Origin: CALDTK01 sp963837005
GTDB taxonomy: Bacteria; Bacteroidota; Bacteroidia; Chitinophagales; Saprospiraceae
Direction: 5' to 3'
Assembly (NCBI GenBank): GCA_963837005.1
Contig: CAWIMC010000020.1
Span: 248,001 to 312,000 of the forward strand
DNA: 64,000 nucleotides
A program made the position numbers and the translations under genes. The notes beneath the pieces are model-generated. The model made no database searches. It worked only from the letters and a program-made list of their open reading frames with translations, and was not told the origin of the DNA. Of this stretch, positions 53,375-61,893 are shown in pieces. Position 1 is the first letter of the stretch, and each line of letters starts with the position of its first letter.

Positions 53375-54183
53375 ATATGTACTTTTTCGAAGTGGGTTGG
53401 TGAGTTTAGGAAGTCTGAAGTAAGAAAACTAGTGGCCAAGAGTGCACAGCCAATGATCCCGGCCGAGACAGTGCCATGGAGAATTTGTATGCCCAGCGTG
53501 TCTCTCAAATACGGCGCTGCGAAAGGGAAAATCGCCCCAACTGCCTTAACGCCAACTGATCGGAAGAGATACATTGCATACGGAAGGAGGATGATTGACC
53601 ATACATAAGCCGCTCGAAACTCTGTAGAAAGCAGGGGGCTTCCCTTTATTAGTATTACTATGCCACTCGTAAATAGTATGTAAGCAATTGGTGACAAGGC
53701 AGGTAGGAGCAACAGCTTTATAGGTATAACGTGCCAGAGCGCGAAGGCGAATGTCCAAGCCGCCATTATTCCGAAAATCAGGGCGCATCCGCCCAGTGCA
53801 ATTAATATCCGATAGATCTGCATAGAAACACTAGATATAGATGATAGCCGTACCCAAAGCATATTACTCACCGTGTGGCTGCTTGCTATTGGCATGAGGA
53901 TATCGCTCCTGAGAAAAAAGACCAATATTGGAATATACACCAGGGCTACGTGATCGCAGAAAGCATCTTGCATTACGTAAATGCGCTCTTCTCCGATGCC
54001 GCCTGTCGGCACGGAGAATAAATGCACCATGCCGTCCGCTGGATTCCATTGGGTCCCCACGGTAAATATGATAGCATAGCCAATCAGCAAGAGAAGGAAC
54101 TTACTAGATCGTTGTTGAGACCAAGCTATGCTATACAGAGCCAGCGATGCCCCCATGGTATTCTTTGCGCTAATCCTCCACAT
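53371..54183 (-). CDS. ABC-2-type permease, divergent
   Basis: Up to 270 residues with about seven hydrophobic helices. Its ATG overlaps the ATPase stop by 14 bases; ATG 54156 would leave a 13-base gap and is equally possible. No ABC-2 signature is obvious, and the assignment rests on topology and on the overlap with the ATPase gene. The AT-rich codon use differs from the chromosome core. Confidence 0.7.
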   Translation of the reverse strand: MWRISAKNTMGASLALYSIAWSQQRSSKFLLLLIGYAIIFTVGTQWNPADGMVHLFSVPTGGIGEERIYVMQDAFCDHVALVYIPILVFFLRSDILMPIASSHTVSNMLWVRLSSISSVSMQIYRILIALGGCALIFGIMAAWTFAFALWHVIPIKLLLLPALSPIAYILFTSGIVILIKGSPLLSTEFRAAYVWSIILLPYAMYLFRSVGVKAVGAIFPFAAPYLRDTLGIQILHGTVSAGIIGCALLATSFLTSDFLNSPTHFEKVHI

Positions 54184-54976
54184 GTAAAGATAAGTTTAGG
54201 GAGTTCATCGTTTTCGTCGGGGCGAGGACATCACTTAGGTGACCTAAGATAACCCCGGATCGACCCTGGATAGAGAGTCTATCTCCGTCGACGGTGACGT
54301 CACCTCGGTAGCTCGGGCGTTCGAGGTTATGAAGCTTTTGTAATTCGAGAACATACACCGTGTCAGAGAAAGAGTCGATATCGATTTGACTATGCGAGAT
54401 AAGTATACTCGAGACGTGCGTTTGCAAGGTATACTGTTGGACTAATCGCTTCACCTCTTCGCATACGGACCAATCGAGTCCGTCAAAAGGTTCGTCGAGA
54501 ATGATGAGGTCTGGATTTTTCAGGAAGGTCATGCATGCCATGAGCTTCTTACGCTCTCCCGTGGACAGTCGCTCGATCGGTCGGTCCAATAGGATGTCGA
54601 GTTCTAAGCATTCGAGAATCTCCTCCAACGAGAAGATCGGTTGGTTGCCGACGTGTGTGCTCGAGAGCACATCAATGAGCTGTCCTACGCGCACTTTAGC
54701 CGGGAGACCTAGCTCTTCGGTGTTGTGTCCTGGATCCCCAATGTAGCCAACGCGGGGGAGGTGATTACGCCAGGAAGCCTTGTGTCCAAATAGTAAGATT
54801 TCGCCATTGTCTGGCCGGATGATTCCGAGAAGTAATTTCGTGAGTGTAGACTTTCCGCACCCATTTGGCCCAACAATGCCGACTCTCTCTCCTGGTTTCA
54901 CCGTGAGTTGAACGGAACTTAGTAACTCGAACTTTGAGTTACGGTAGCCAAAGCACACGTCGGTTAGGGCGACCAT
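54170..54976 (-). CDS. ABC transporter ATP-binding protein
   Basis: 268 residues. Walker A is GPNGCGKSTL (about 36-45), the ABC signature is degenerate (ERLSTGERKKLMACM), Walker B is DLIILDEPFDGLDW, and the H-loop is SILISHSQID. The first 210 residues are the nucleotide-binding domain; the last 50 form a short accessory segment. It pairs with the downstream permease, probably as an exporter or a lipoprotein/peptide handling pump. Confidence 0.9.
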   Translation of the reverse strand: MVALTDVCFGYRNSKFELLSSVQLTVKPGERVGIVGPNGCGKSTLTKLLLGIIRPDNGEILLFGHKASWRNHLPRVGYIGDPGHNTEELGLPAKVRVGQLIDVLSSTHVGNQPIFSLEEILECLELDILLDRPIERLSTGERKKLMACMTFLKNPDLIILDEPFDGLDWSVCEEVKRLVQQYTLQTHVSSILISHSQIDIDSFSDTVYVLELQKLHNLERPSYRGDVTVDGDRLSIQGRSGVILGHLSDVLAPTKTMNSLNLSLHVED

Positions 54977-55025
54977 TGGAGGCGTTTTGTAGGTTTTGCT
55001 AGGTTCTACGAATGAAATGACTGAA

Positions 55026-56957
55026 TTATGGCTTTAAATATCGTGGCTCCATAACCCATAGGTAATCGATTCTAATATTATCAAGTTTTAAGTCTGTCAA
55101 GATTTTGTCGTTATGGTTGTATTTGAATAATCTTTTATCAAAGTTAAATACAACTATTCCGGTGCCGGGAAACTTAATTATATTTTCTGCTATATATGGG
55201 CTTATTTTTGTGTGCGTATTCGTTATGAGGTCTCTAACATAGGTGCCTTGAGTGGCAAGATCATTGGTCATTGTGTATACTATCGCATCAGGTGTTGCCC
55301 ACGCCATAGGCTGATCTTGCATCGTTGCGTTTAACCCATAGGTATTCCATGAGGTCACCTCCCCTGTCAGTAAGCTCATTGAGTTTACATTGTATCTTAT
55401 TGGGTTACCTCTCTCTGCAATGACATTGTATACTACGTGATTGCCGTCATGCCAAATGTTGTGGAGGGACCGCGTACTTTTCCCATGTAAGTTTGCCTCA
55501 AGCACCGCGTTTGAGTAGTATAAGGCTGCATGTTCCCTTGGAGATGGAGAAAGTACTTTGCTTGCGCTTAGAATCAAATCTCTACCTGGCTTAATATTAA
55601 CTGTTATTGTTCGAATTATGTAATCGGCATTGTCATTCAAGCACATAGTGTGAAAGGTATTTATATCGCTCCAAAACGTGTAACTTTGGCTATTCAATTG
55701 GGGTTTGTTGAAAATATAAGTAGAATCTCCGATAGCAGCTCCCGTTGCTGGGTCTAGAATTAGCGATGTCCTTTGTATGTAGTTCCCAGATAATCTATTT
55801 TGGTAACTTAGTCCTGATCGACCAAGCACATCTGAATCTAAGAAGAAATACCTATTCGACGGTGAGGAGTACCAAGGCTCATTGCTAAATTGTATTTTAA
55901 AATTAGTTTTAATTAGCGAGTTTAGCTTCGTGTTAATTCGGTATACTTCATCAACGGTTCCTGAAGACATACCGCCACTATTGTATGGAGCAATATAGAA
56001 GTCGTCTTCCTGCCAGGCCAGATGTGACAGATGTTTAAAAATGCCTAGCTGAGTCACTTGTTTAGGGGTTGAGATGCTACCAGTGCGAAGATCGATGTCC
56101 TTTCGCCAGATGTCTCCTTGTTCAATGTATAATACGTACTTCCAGTTGGGAGACAGCTTTCCTATGACGCTATACTCTTTACTCTTGTTATAGCTTTTGC
56201 TGTAAACTTCGAATTTATTAGTAAACATGTTTTGAGCCCCGACTACGAAGTGATTGTCGTCAATTGGCCTAATGACGCCAGCGAGACAGTTTTTGATCTT
56301 TGTTTCGCCCGTCCGGACATCGATTACACTCCCTCCGCTGTAGAATAGGTAAGACAGATGCGTCAAAGGTTCGCGTCCTTCCCGCAGTGATTCCGCAGGC
56401 AGCGGCTTCGCGGCGGTTCCGGATTTTGATGCCACACCTATCGGATCTATACCTGCACTTATAGTCCCCGACTTCGATGGCTGGTCGCGTGTGTTCCCGG
56501 AGTCATTGACGGTTCCTCCCTTGGAATCAGGCTGTGTGTTCCCGATAGATATCTCCGTGACTGCTGTGTTGAATTTGCTATTGCTCCGTAAGTCCTTCCG
56601 CCCTCTGGCGAGGTCCATTTGCTTCAACAGTGGAACGCTCACACCAGGGGTGAAGCTTGCCTTTACGTAATACTCTGCTGCGTCCCTGATCTCCAAGCGC
56701 TCCTTCGCAGACAGTGTACTGCCTGTATGCACCACCTCCAAGTCATAGCTCCCGCTGCCACACACCGTTGCCTTGTAGCGCGTCCCCTCCGACATCGTCC
56801 CGATCTTCGTCGTTCCTACAAACAGGTCGACGGTCTCCTCGGAGCTAAGGAACGGGATCGGCATGTAGATGTATACGTCTGAGCACTGTGCGAGGCCGCT
56901 CTGTGCGCATAGAAGGAGGGCGCAGAGCGACGGCGTGACGCGTAGGTTTCGTAGCAT
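55026..56957 (-). CDS. Large secreted propeller-like protein, first gene of the ABC operon
   Basis: 643 residues with a signal peptide (MLRNLRVTPSLCALLLC to GLAQ). An N-terminal beta-sandwich (about 25-115) precedes a low-complexity Ser/Gly/Thr linker (about 130-195). The remaining 440 residues have recurring beta-strand pairs with aromatic-Asp turns (LSYLFYSGGSVIDVRTGETKI; WKYVLYIEQGDIW; YFFLDSDVLGRSG), as in six- to eight-bladed propellers. No named repeat is clear. Base composition changes inside the gene: the 5' quarter is GC-rich like the chromosome, the rest is AT-rich, so it may be a chimera with transferred sequence. It is 49 bases upstream of the ATPase gene. Confidence 0.75.
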   Translation of the reverse strand: MLRNLRVTPSLCALLLCAQSGLAQCSDVYIYMPIPFLSSEETVDLFVGTTKIGTMSEGTRYKATVCGSGSYDLEVVHTGSTLSAKERLEIRDAAEYYVKASFTPGVSVPLLKQMDLARGRKDLRSNSKFNTAVTEISIGNTQPDSKGGTVNDSGNTRDQPSKSGTISAGIDPIGVASKSGTAAKPLPAESLREGREPLTHLSYLFYSGGSVIDVRTGETKIKNCLAGVIRPIDDNHFVVGAQNMFTNKFEVYSKSYNKSKEYSVIGKLSPNWKYVLYIEQGDIWRKDIDLRTGSISTPKQVTQLGIFKHLSHLAWQEDDFYIAPYNSGGMSSGTVDEVYRINTKLNSLIKTNFKIQFSNEPWYSSPSNRYFFLDSDVLGRSGLSYQNRLSGNYIQRTSLILDPATGAAIGDSTYIFNKPQLNSQSYTFWSDINTFHTMCLNDNADYIIRTITVNIKPGRDLILSASKVLSPSPREHAALYYSNAVLEANLHGKSTRSLHNIWHDGNHVVYNVIAERGNPIRYNVNSMSLLTGEVTSWNTYGLNATMQDQPMAWATPDAIVYTMTNDLATQGTYVRDLITNTHTKISPYIAENIIKFPGTGIVVFNFDKRLFKYNHNDKILTDLKLDNIRIDYLWVMEPRYLKP

Positions 56958-57013
56958 GTGGCCTAATGTGGTGTCAGGCCGTGTATGGGTGCAAAATTTG
57001 GGCTGTCAAGAGT

Positions 57014-57032
57014 TGTCAATTCTGAATTGACA
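57014..57032. promoter_or_regulatory. Perfect 19-bp palindrome before the ABC operon
   Basis: TGTCAATTC-T-GAATTGACA, 9+1+9 without mismatch, 57 bases before the operon start. On the minus strand it is followed by a second TTGACA. There is no T-run, so an operator is likelier than a terminator of the preceding ftcD-type gene. Confidence 0.5.
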
Positions 57033-57059
57033 GATGATAACTTATTGACCAGCAAGTAG

Positions 57060-57998
57060 TTATTTGAAGTTTTTCTTCTCAGCTTCCATCCGCGCTATCT
57101 CATTCTCTTCAGTAGCAAGCAGCGTTTCTATCACCCTTTTACTGTACTCAAATTCTCTAACACTCCCCAACCCCAACCCCTCCCAGCCCCCCATCGCCCC
57201 CTCCACCGCCAGCCCAATCAACTCACTCCCCGTCACCCCAACCCCCAGCCCCCGCGCCACCTCCCGCGTCTTGCCAAAAGCTGCCCCCAAATCCGTCACC
57301 CGCCAGTCCAGCAAATTCAACGACACCTGCGCACACCCAAAGGCGGCCTGGTACCACCCAATCGCCCGCACCTTCGGCAACTCCTCCCGGACCCGCCTCG
57401 CGATCCTCCGCGCCAACCTCACATCCGTCGTATCCAGATTGATGTTGTAAGCGATCAAAATATCCCGCGAACCTACCACGCTCACCCCAGCCGTAGGGTG
57501 CGGCAGCGGCCCCCCGAGATCAGGCGCATCTTCTATAGGTCGACCAGCAATACTCCCCAGCCCCCCCCGCCTCACCTCCGCCAGGCTCCTAAACTTCTCC
57601 CGCCGCGCTGAGTGCTCATAAAAATACACCGGCACCTTTAGCTCCTCGGCGATGTACTGCCCGACCTCCTCCGCGACGGCTTTCGCCAAAACTGGGTCCA
57701 GCCCCCACAGCGGCACGAAAGGACAGACGTCCAGCGCGCCCACGTACGGATGCGTCCCGCTGTAGCTTCGCAAATCGATCAGCTCGACGCACGCCGCCGC
57801 CAAACGTTTTGCCGAAAGGCGTACACTTTCCGGACTGCCCACGAAGGTGAACACCGTCCGATTGGCATCAAAACCGACATCGCGATGCAGCAGTCGCGTC
57901 CCTTCGACCGACTCGATCGCGGCGGTCAACGTGTCGATCACGTGTAAATCCCGCCCCTCACTGACGTTCGGGACGCACTCCAGTAGCGGTGGCGGCAT
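57060..57998 (-). CDS. ftcD: Glutamate formimidoyltransferase
   Basis: 312 residues from ATG 57998 (MPPPLLECVPNVSEGRD); longer frames overlap the divergent gene. This is the formiminotransferase N-domain plus C-domain of FTCD without the cyclodeaminase part. Motifs are ECVPNVSEGRD, LHRDVGFDANRTVFTFVG, SGTHPYVGALDVCPFVPL and LIAYNINLDT. It transfers a formimino group between formiminoglutamate and tetrahydrofolate in histidine degradation or one-carbon supply. An exact 15-mer (57678-57692, VLAKA) and a swapped-arm relative (57806-57820) lie inside. Confidence 0.93.
   Translation of the reverse strand: MPPPLLECVPNVSEGRDLHVIDTLTAAIESVEGTRLLHRDVGFDANRTVFTFVGSPESVRLSAKRLAAACVELIDLRSYSGTHPYVGALDVCPFVPLWGLDPVLAKAVAEEVGQYIAEELKVPVYFYEHSARREKFRSLAEVRRGGLGSIAGRPIEDAPDLGGPLPHPTAGVSVVGSRDILIAYNINLDTTDVRLARRIARRVREELPKVRAIGWYQAAFGCAQVSLNLLDWRVTDLGAAFGKTREVARGLGVGVTGSELIGLAVEGAMGGWEGLGLGSVREFEYSKRVIETLLATEENEIARMEAEKKNFK
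57678..57692 (+). repeat. Dispersed 15-mer GGCTTTCGCCAAAAC
   Basis: Exact copy opposite to the formiminotransferase gene, read there as VLAKA. Confidence 0.9.
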
Positions 57999-58002
57999 AC
58001 CA

Positions 58003-58010
58003 CAAAGGTC
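58003..58010 (-). promoter_or_regulatory. -7-like box (GACCTTTG) of the ftcD-type gene
   Basis: One mismatch to TAnnTTTG, five bases before the start. On the other strand a TAGTTTTA (58017-58024) sits nine bases before the divergent gene. Both promoters share 34 bases, so transcription from them may compete. Confidence 0.35.
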
Positions 58011-58032
58011 ATCGATTAGTTTTAGGCCACGC

Positions 58033-59457
58033 ATGCCCCTTCGATTTCCCCTCCTCTCCGCCGTCTCCCTCCTCCTTGGCCTCGCCGCTGCTTCCGCGCA
58101 GACGGTCTTGGTGAGCCAGGAGATCTCCCTCAAGGACGACGACCGCTACGAGATCCTGGCCGGCACCAACCGCTCGGTGGTCCTCTACCGTGACGACGCC
58201 AACTCCGCGCAGCTCACGGCCTTCTCTCCAGCCCTCGAGCAGACCTGGACGCGGGACCTCAACTTCGACAAGTCCCGCCCCAAACCTATCGGCGGGATGA
58301 TGTCCAACGGGGAGACGGTCGTGTTCTACACCTACCGCAAGGCGCGTGGGCTCTTCCTCAAAATGCACCGCTACTCCGATGCCGGCAACCTGTCCGACTC
58401 GCTCACCGTGACCGAACTCGACGGGGATTTCCTGACCGCGGCCTACGACCTCCACCGGGATACGGAAGGGAAGTACGCCATCTTTACGCACCAACGCGAT
58501 GCCCGCACGTGGCTCGCAATGGGGGTCGAGGTGGCTACCGGGCGACTGCTCTACCGACAGAAGATGGAGTTCGGGGGGGGCGGTGGCTGGCCCGATGAGG
58601 TAAGCGTCCCGCACGTAGACGACAGCGGAGTGGTGTTGATGTGGGCGCAGTCCAACAACCGCCGCAGTCGCCTCGACGAGCACAACATCGAATTGATGCG
58701 CGTCACGCCGGAGGGGAGGCTGTCGCTCATGAACATCCCGCTCAAGGAGACCCTCGTGTACGACCTCGAGCTGAGCGTCGACGAACGCAATCGTCGGGTG
58801 GTGCTGGCGGGGTACTATGCCGACGACCCGGACGAGGCAGCGGGCGTGATGCTGCTGCGGGTGCCCTACGAGTTCAGCGACGCCCCAACGCTCGTGACAC
58901 GAGCCTTCCCTCCAGAGATCATCGCGAGCATCGACCCGAAAGACCGTCGGCTGCGGGGCATCGAGAACCTCAACGCCCTGAACGTCTTCTTCCGGCGCGA
59001 CGGGGCCGCCCTCGTCGTCGGCGAGCAGCGCCGCACCACGATCCGGACCGTCGGCGGGCGCGGTGGGACCTTCGGGAGTACCATGAAGACCGACTACCTC
59101 TACGAGGACATCGTCCTGAGCACGATCGGGACCCCCGGTGGCTCTCTCACCGACTGGAACGAGGTGCTGCCGAAGAAGCAGTTCAGCCAGGACGACGGTG
59201 CCGCCTTCTCGAGCTACTCCTACGCCGTCACGCCGAGTGCGCTGCGCTTGATCTACAACGACGAGGTGCGCAGCGGGGGCACCGTCTCTGAATACACCCT
59301 CGACGGTACCGGCCGCATCGAGCGTCACTCGATCATGAACACCGAGTACCAGGACCTTTGGCTGCGGCACGAGGCCGGCATCCAGCTGTCCGGCACCGAA
59401 ATGGTGATCCCGAGCGAGCGGCGCAATCGACTGCGGCTGGTGAGGCTTAGTTATTAG
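58033..59457 (+). CDS. Secreted conserved protein, probable beta-propeller
   Basis: 474 residues from ATG 58033 with a signal peptide (MPLRFPLLSAVSLLLGLAAASA). The rest consists of beta-strand-rich stretches with repeated Y/F-x-hydrophobic patterns typical of propellers (YEILAGTNRSVVLYRDD; TVVFYTYRKARGLFLKMHRY; VVLMWAQSNNRRS). No named domain and no T9SS tail is evident. Divergent from the ftcD-type gene. Confidence 0.75.
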   Translation: MPLRFPLLSAVSLLLGLAAASAQTVLVSQEISLKDDDRYEILAGTNRSVVLYRDDANSAQLTAFSPALEQTWTRDLNFDKSRPKPIGGMMSNGETVVFYTYRKARGLFLKMHRYSDAGNLSDSLTVTELDGDFLTAAYDLHRDTEGKYAIFTHQRDARTWLAMGVEVATGRLLYRQKMEFGGGGGWPDEVSVPHVDDSGVVLMWAQSNNRRSRLDEHNIELMRVTPEGRLSLMNIPLKETLVYDLELSVDERNRRVVLAGYYADDPDEAAGVMLLRVPYEFSDAPTLVTRAFPPEIIASIDPKDRRLRGIENLNALNVFFRRDGAALVVGEQRRTTIRTVGGRGGTFGSTMKTDYLYEDIVLSTIGTPGGSLTDWNEVLPKKQFSQDDGAAFSSYSYAVTPSALRLIYNDEVRSGGTVSEYTLDGTGRIERHSIMNTEYQDLWLRHEAGIQLSGTEMVIPSERRNRLRLVRLSY

Positions 59458-59565
59458 TGCGGCGTGCACTCAGGCACCGAATAGTATATTTGCTACACTC
59501 GTCGGCACGGAGATTGCACTAGCGACCACAGGCACCGTCGGCGCCGCTCTAGCCTGAAACACTAC

Positions 59566-59991
59566 ATGTCCGTCCCTACACTCACGTTCGCCGCTCCTCT
59601 CCAGCCGGTCTTCTCGAAGATTTGCCGCATCCCCGATCTCCTCGCCGAGGGCTCGGAGCCGATCCTGAGCCTGTACGCCGACGACGACCAGGTGCTCCAC
59701 ATCCAGTGCCGCCTGCAGACCAGTGGCCACCTGGTGCTCTTCCCGGTCACCTTCCGGCTCGTCAATCGCTACCTCAACGGCGACTACACGCTCGCGCAAC
59801 TCATCGAGTGCGCCCCTTGCTCGAGCCTCATGCTCGTCACCCGCGGCCACAATTTGCTCGAACTCGACAAGGAGACCTTCGAGGTGGCGCAGCTGAGCTT
59901 CGCCGGTATGCGCTACCCCGAGATCCGCACGCACAAGGCAGCGAGTATCGAAGAGATCCGCCGAGGCCTGCACGCCTGTCTGCGGAGCTAG
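59566..59991 (+). CDS. Hypothetical protein
   Basis: 141 residues, soluble, mixed alpha/beta with a hydrophobic central part (DDDQVLHIQCRLQTSGHLVLFPVTF) and a helical C-terminus (KAASIEEIRRGLHACLRS). Four cysteines. Codon use fits the chromosome. No family recognised. Confidence 0.65.
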   Translation: MSVPTLTFAAPLQPVFSKICRIPDLLAEGSEPILSLYADDDQVLHIQCRLQTSGHLVLFPVTFRLVNRYLNGDYTLAQLIECAPCSSLMLVTRGHNLLELDKETFEVAQLSFAGMRYPEIRTHKAASIEEIRRGLHACLRS

Positions 59992-60337
59992 GTGGCCGTT
60001 CGACCGCTTTATTGAGTGCTAAAAATCAAAGCGGATCTTCCGAAGGGGAGCTCCCTCAAGACGCTTTGTAACCCCCCCCGCCCCAAACCATCGCTTCCTG
60101 CCAGAAGACTTACCCAAACCACCACTTTCCCGCCGGGAAGGGTTACCATACGCTAACCCCCCCAAACCATCGCTTCCCGCCGAAAGACTTACCCAAACCA
60201 CCGCCCTACTTTTTAATACTCAATCGAGTGGTGCCAGGTGACCGTTCGACCACCACCGAGTGGTGCCACCTTTGAGCAGTTCTACACCGGGCTGCCCTTC
60301 AGAGACGGTCGAACGGCCCTGCGCGTACATTGCCCGC
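59992..60337. other. 346-base gene-free region with repeats
   Basis: A 43-base sequence (AAACCATCGCTTCC, GAAGACTTACCCAAACCACC) occurs at 60081-60123 and again at 60160-60202 with a few changes. ATTGAGTGCTAAAAA (near 60012) and TTTTTAATACTCAAT (near 60211) form an imperfect inverted pair, and CCGTTCGACC recurs near both ends. It could be a small non-autonomous element; no ORF is present. Confidence 0.6.
60326..60333 (+). promoter_or_regulatory. Possible -7 box (TACATTGC) of murI
   Basis: It has a GCG before TACATT as in the rplY promoter and ends four bases before the chosen GTG start, which would imply a leaderless mRNA. Confidence 0.3.
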
Positions 60338-61174
60338 GTGATCGCTCCCGCCAACCCCTCGCCCTCCGGCCCCATCGGCGTGTTCGACAGTGGCCTCGGT
60401 GGACTTAGCGTCTTGCGGCACCTCACGCGCGAGCTCCCCGGTGAATCTTTCGTTTACGTGGCCGACTCCGCTCGAGCGCCCTACGGGGCGAGGACGGTGG
60501 CCGAGGTAACGGCCTTCAGCGAGCAGATCGTGACGTGGCTCATCGAGCAGCAGGGCTGCAAGCTCATCGTGGTGGCCTGTAATACCGCGACTGCGGCTGC
60601 CGCCAAAACTCTGCGTACCCGCCGTCCCACCTTCCCGATCGTCGGCATGGAGCCCGCTGTGAAGCCCGCCGCCAAGGCCACGCGCACCGGGGTGGTTGGC
60701 GTAATGGCGACCGCCGGCACCATCGCCTCCGAAAAGTACGCTGCCCTCTTACACGCCTACGGCGAGGGGATCACGGTGATTGAGGACGCCTGCGTCGGCC
60801 TGGTCCACCTCCTCGAAGACGGCCACCTCGACGACGATGTGCTGCGGCAGCGACTCCGCGAGATTATCGATCCGATGAAGGCGCGGGGCGTCGATACGAT
60901 CGTGCTCGGGTGTACGCACTTTCCACTGGTCGAAGGCGTCATCCGCGAGATCGCTGGGTCGGAGCTTACCATCATAGATCCGGCACCGGCCGTGGCGAGA
61001 CAGGCGGGGCGGGTTTTGCGGGAACGCGAACTAGGCAATGACGGCGAGCAACAGGTACGGCTGTTTACGACGGGCGATATAGGCGCCTTTCGGCAAAACG
61101 CGGGCTTGGTCGTAAACAATCGAGCGTGGGTATCAGCGCATCTTATCCTACAAAATCTAGATGCTAGCGTGTAA
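60338..61174 (+). CDS. murI: Glutamate racemase
   Basis: 278 residues from GTG 60338 (MIAPANPSPSGPIGVFDSGLGG); the frame opens earlier at GTG 60260, but those residues have no family counterpart. Catalytic cysteines are in VVACNTATA (about residue 86) and VLGCTHFPL (about 195), and the substrate-binding FDSGLGGL is near residue 16. It supplies D-glutamate for peptidoglycan. Two relatives of the dispersed repeat are present: GGCTGCCGCCAAAAC (60595-60609) and GCCTTTCGGCAAAAC (61085-61099). Confidence 0.93.
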   Translation: MIAPANPSPSGPIGVFDSGLGGLSVLRHLTRELPGESFVYVADSARAPYGARTVAEVTAFSEQIVTWLIEQQGCKLIVVACNTATAAAAKTLRTRRPTFPIVGMEPAVKPAAKATRTGVVGVMATAGTIASEKYAALLHAYGEGITVIEDACVGLVHLLEDGHLDDDVLRQRLREIIDPMKARGVDTIVLGCTHFPLVEGVIREIAGSELTIIDPAPAVARQAGRVLRERELGNDGEQQVRLFTTGDIGAFRQNAGLVVNNRAWVSAHLILQNLDASV

Positions 61175-61297
61175 TCTGGTCAGCTGGCCAGGCAGGCCTG
61201 CACCCCGGCCACCATCGGGGCGAAGTTTTGCGCTCGGAGGTGAACACTGAGGTGCTCCTGATCGAGAGGCGGGGGCATCGTCAAAGGGAGAATCAGC

Positions 61298-61858
61298 CTA
61301 CGCTACGTAGGCTCCTCGCAGAAGGCCTAACACAATCGTATCCCTTCGACGGCCGCTGTCCATCCGGCGGTGACTCCGCAGTACGCCCTCCCGTACGGCC
61401 CCCAGCTTCTCCATCGCGCGGATGCTCCGGACATTGGTTGCGTCCGCCTCGAAGCCGACGCGCTCTAAGGCGAGCTCCCCGAAACACCAGTCCAGCAGGA
61501 GTGCTTTCGCAGCCGCGTTGAGGCCCGTCCCGCGAAAGTCCTCTCCGTACCAGGTGTAGCCCAGCAGGGTGGTGGCGTGGTAGGCGGAATACTCGTAGAG
61601 CCGGGTGCTGCCAGCTATCTTTCCCGTGGCTAAGTCGACGACTGTGAAGGGGTAGCCCGTGCCGGCTGTGCGTAGTGCCAGGGCTGCTTCGACGTAGGCC
61701 GTCATGCGGTCTGGGCTGTTCGGCTGCACGGGGGAGTACTGCCAGAGGTCGGGTTCTGCTTCCGCAAAACCTACGTAGGCGACGACATCCGAGAGCTCGA
61801 GTGGACGCAGCAGCACCCGGTCGTTTTGGAGTTCGATGTCGATCGTAAAATCCAGCAT
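61298..61858 (-). CDS. GNAT N-acetyltransferase (RimJ/RimL type)
   Basis: 186 residues from ATG 61858 (MLDFTIDIELQNDRVLLRPLE). The Acetyltransf_3 fold is complete: LRPLELSDV at the start, the acetyl-CoA loop GYTWYGEDFRGTGLNAAAK and NVRSIRAMEKLGAVREGVLR at the end. A longer frame continues upstream, but it runs antisense through the duplicated trmB fragment and is not used. The substrate is unknown. Confidence 0.9.
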   Translation of the reverse strand: MLDFTIDIELQNDRVLLRPLELSDVVAYVGFAEAEPDLWQYSPVQPNSPDRMTAYVEAALALRTAGTGYPFTVVDLATGKIAGSTRLYEYSAYHATTLLGYTWYGEDFRGTGLNAAAKALLLDWCFGELALERVGFEADATNVRSIRAMEKLGAVREGVLRSHRRMDSGRRRDTIVLGLLRGAYVA

Positions 61859-61893
61859 GGTTAGGGGGCTAGGTTTGGCAGCGGCGCTTCCGA

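Noticed and set aside
3153..57692. The 15-mer as a polar chromosome-dimension signal (KOPS or Chi type)
   Set aside because: Seven exact copies point one way and eight the other within 64 kb, so no strand polarity is seen in this window.
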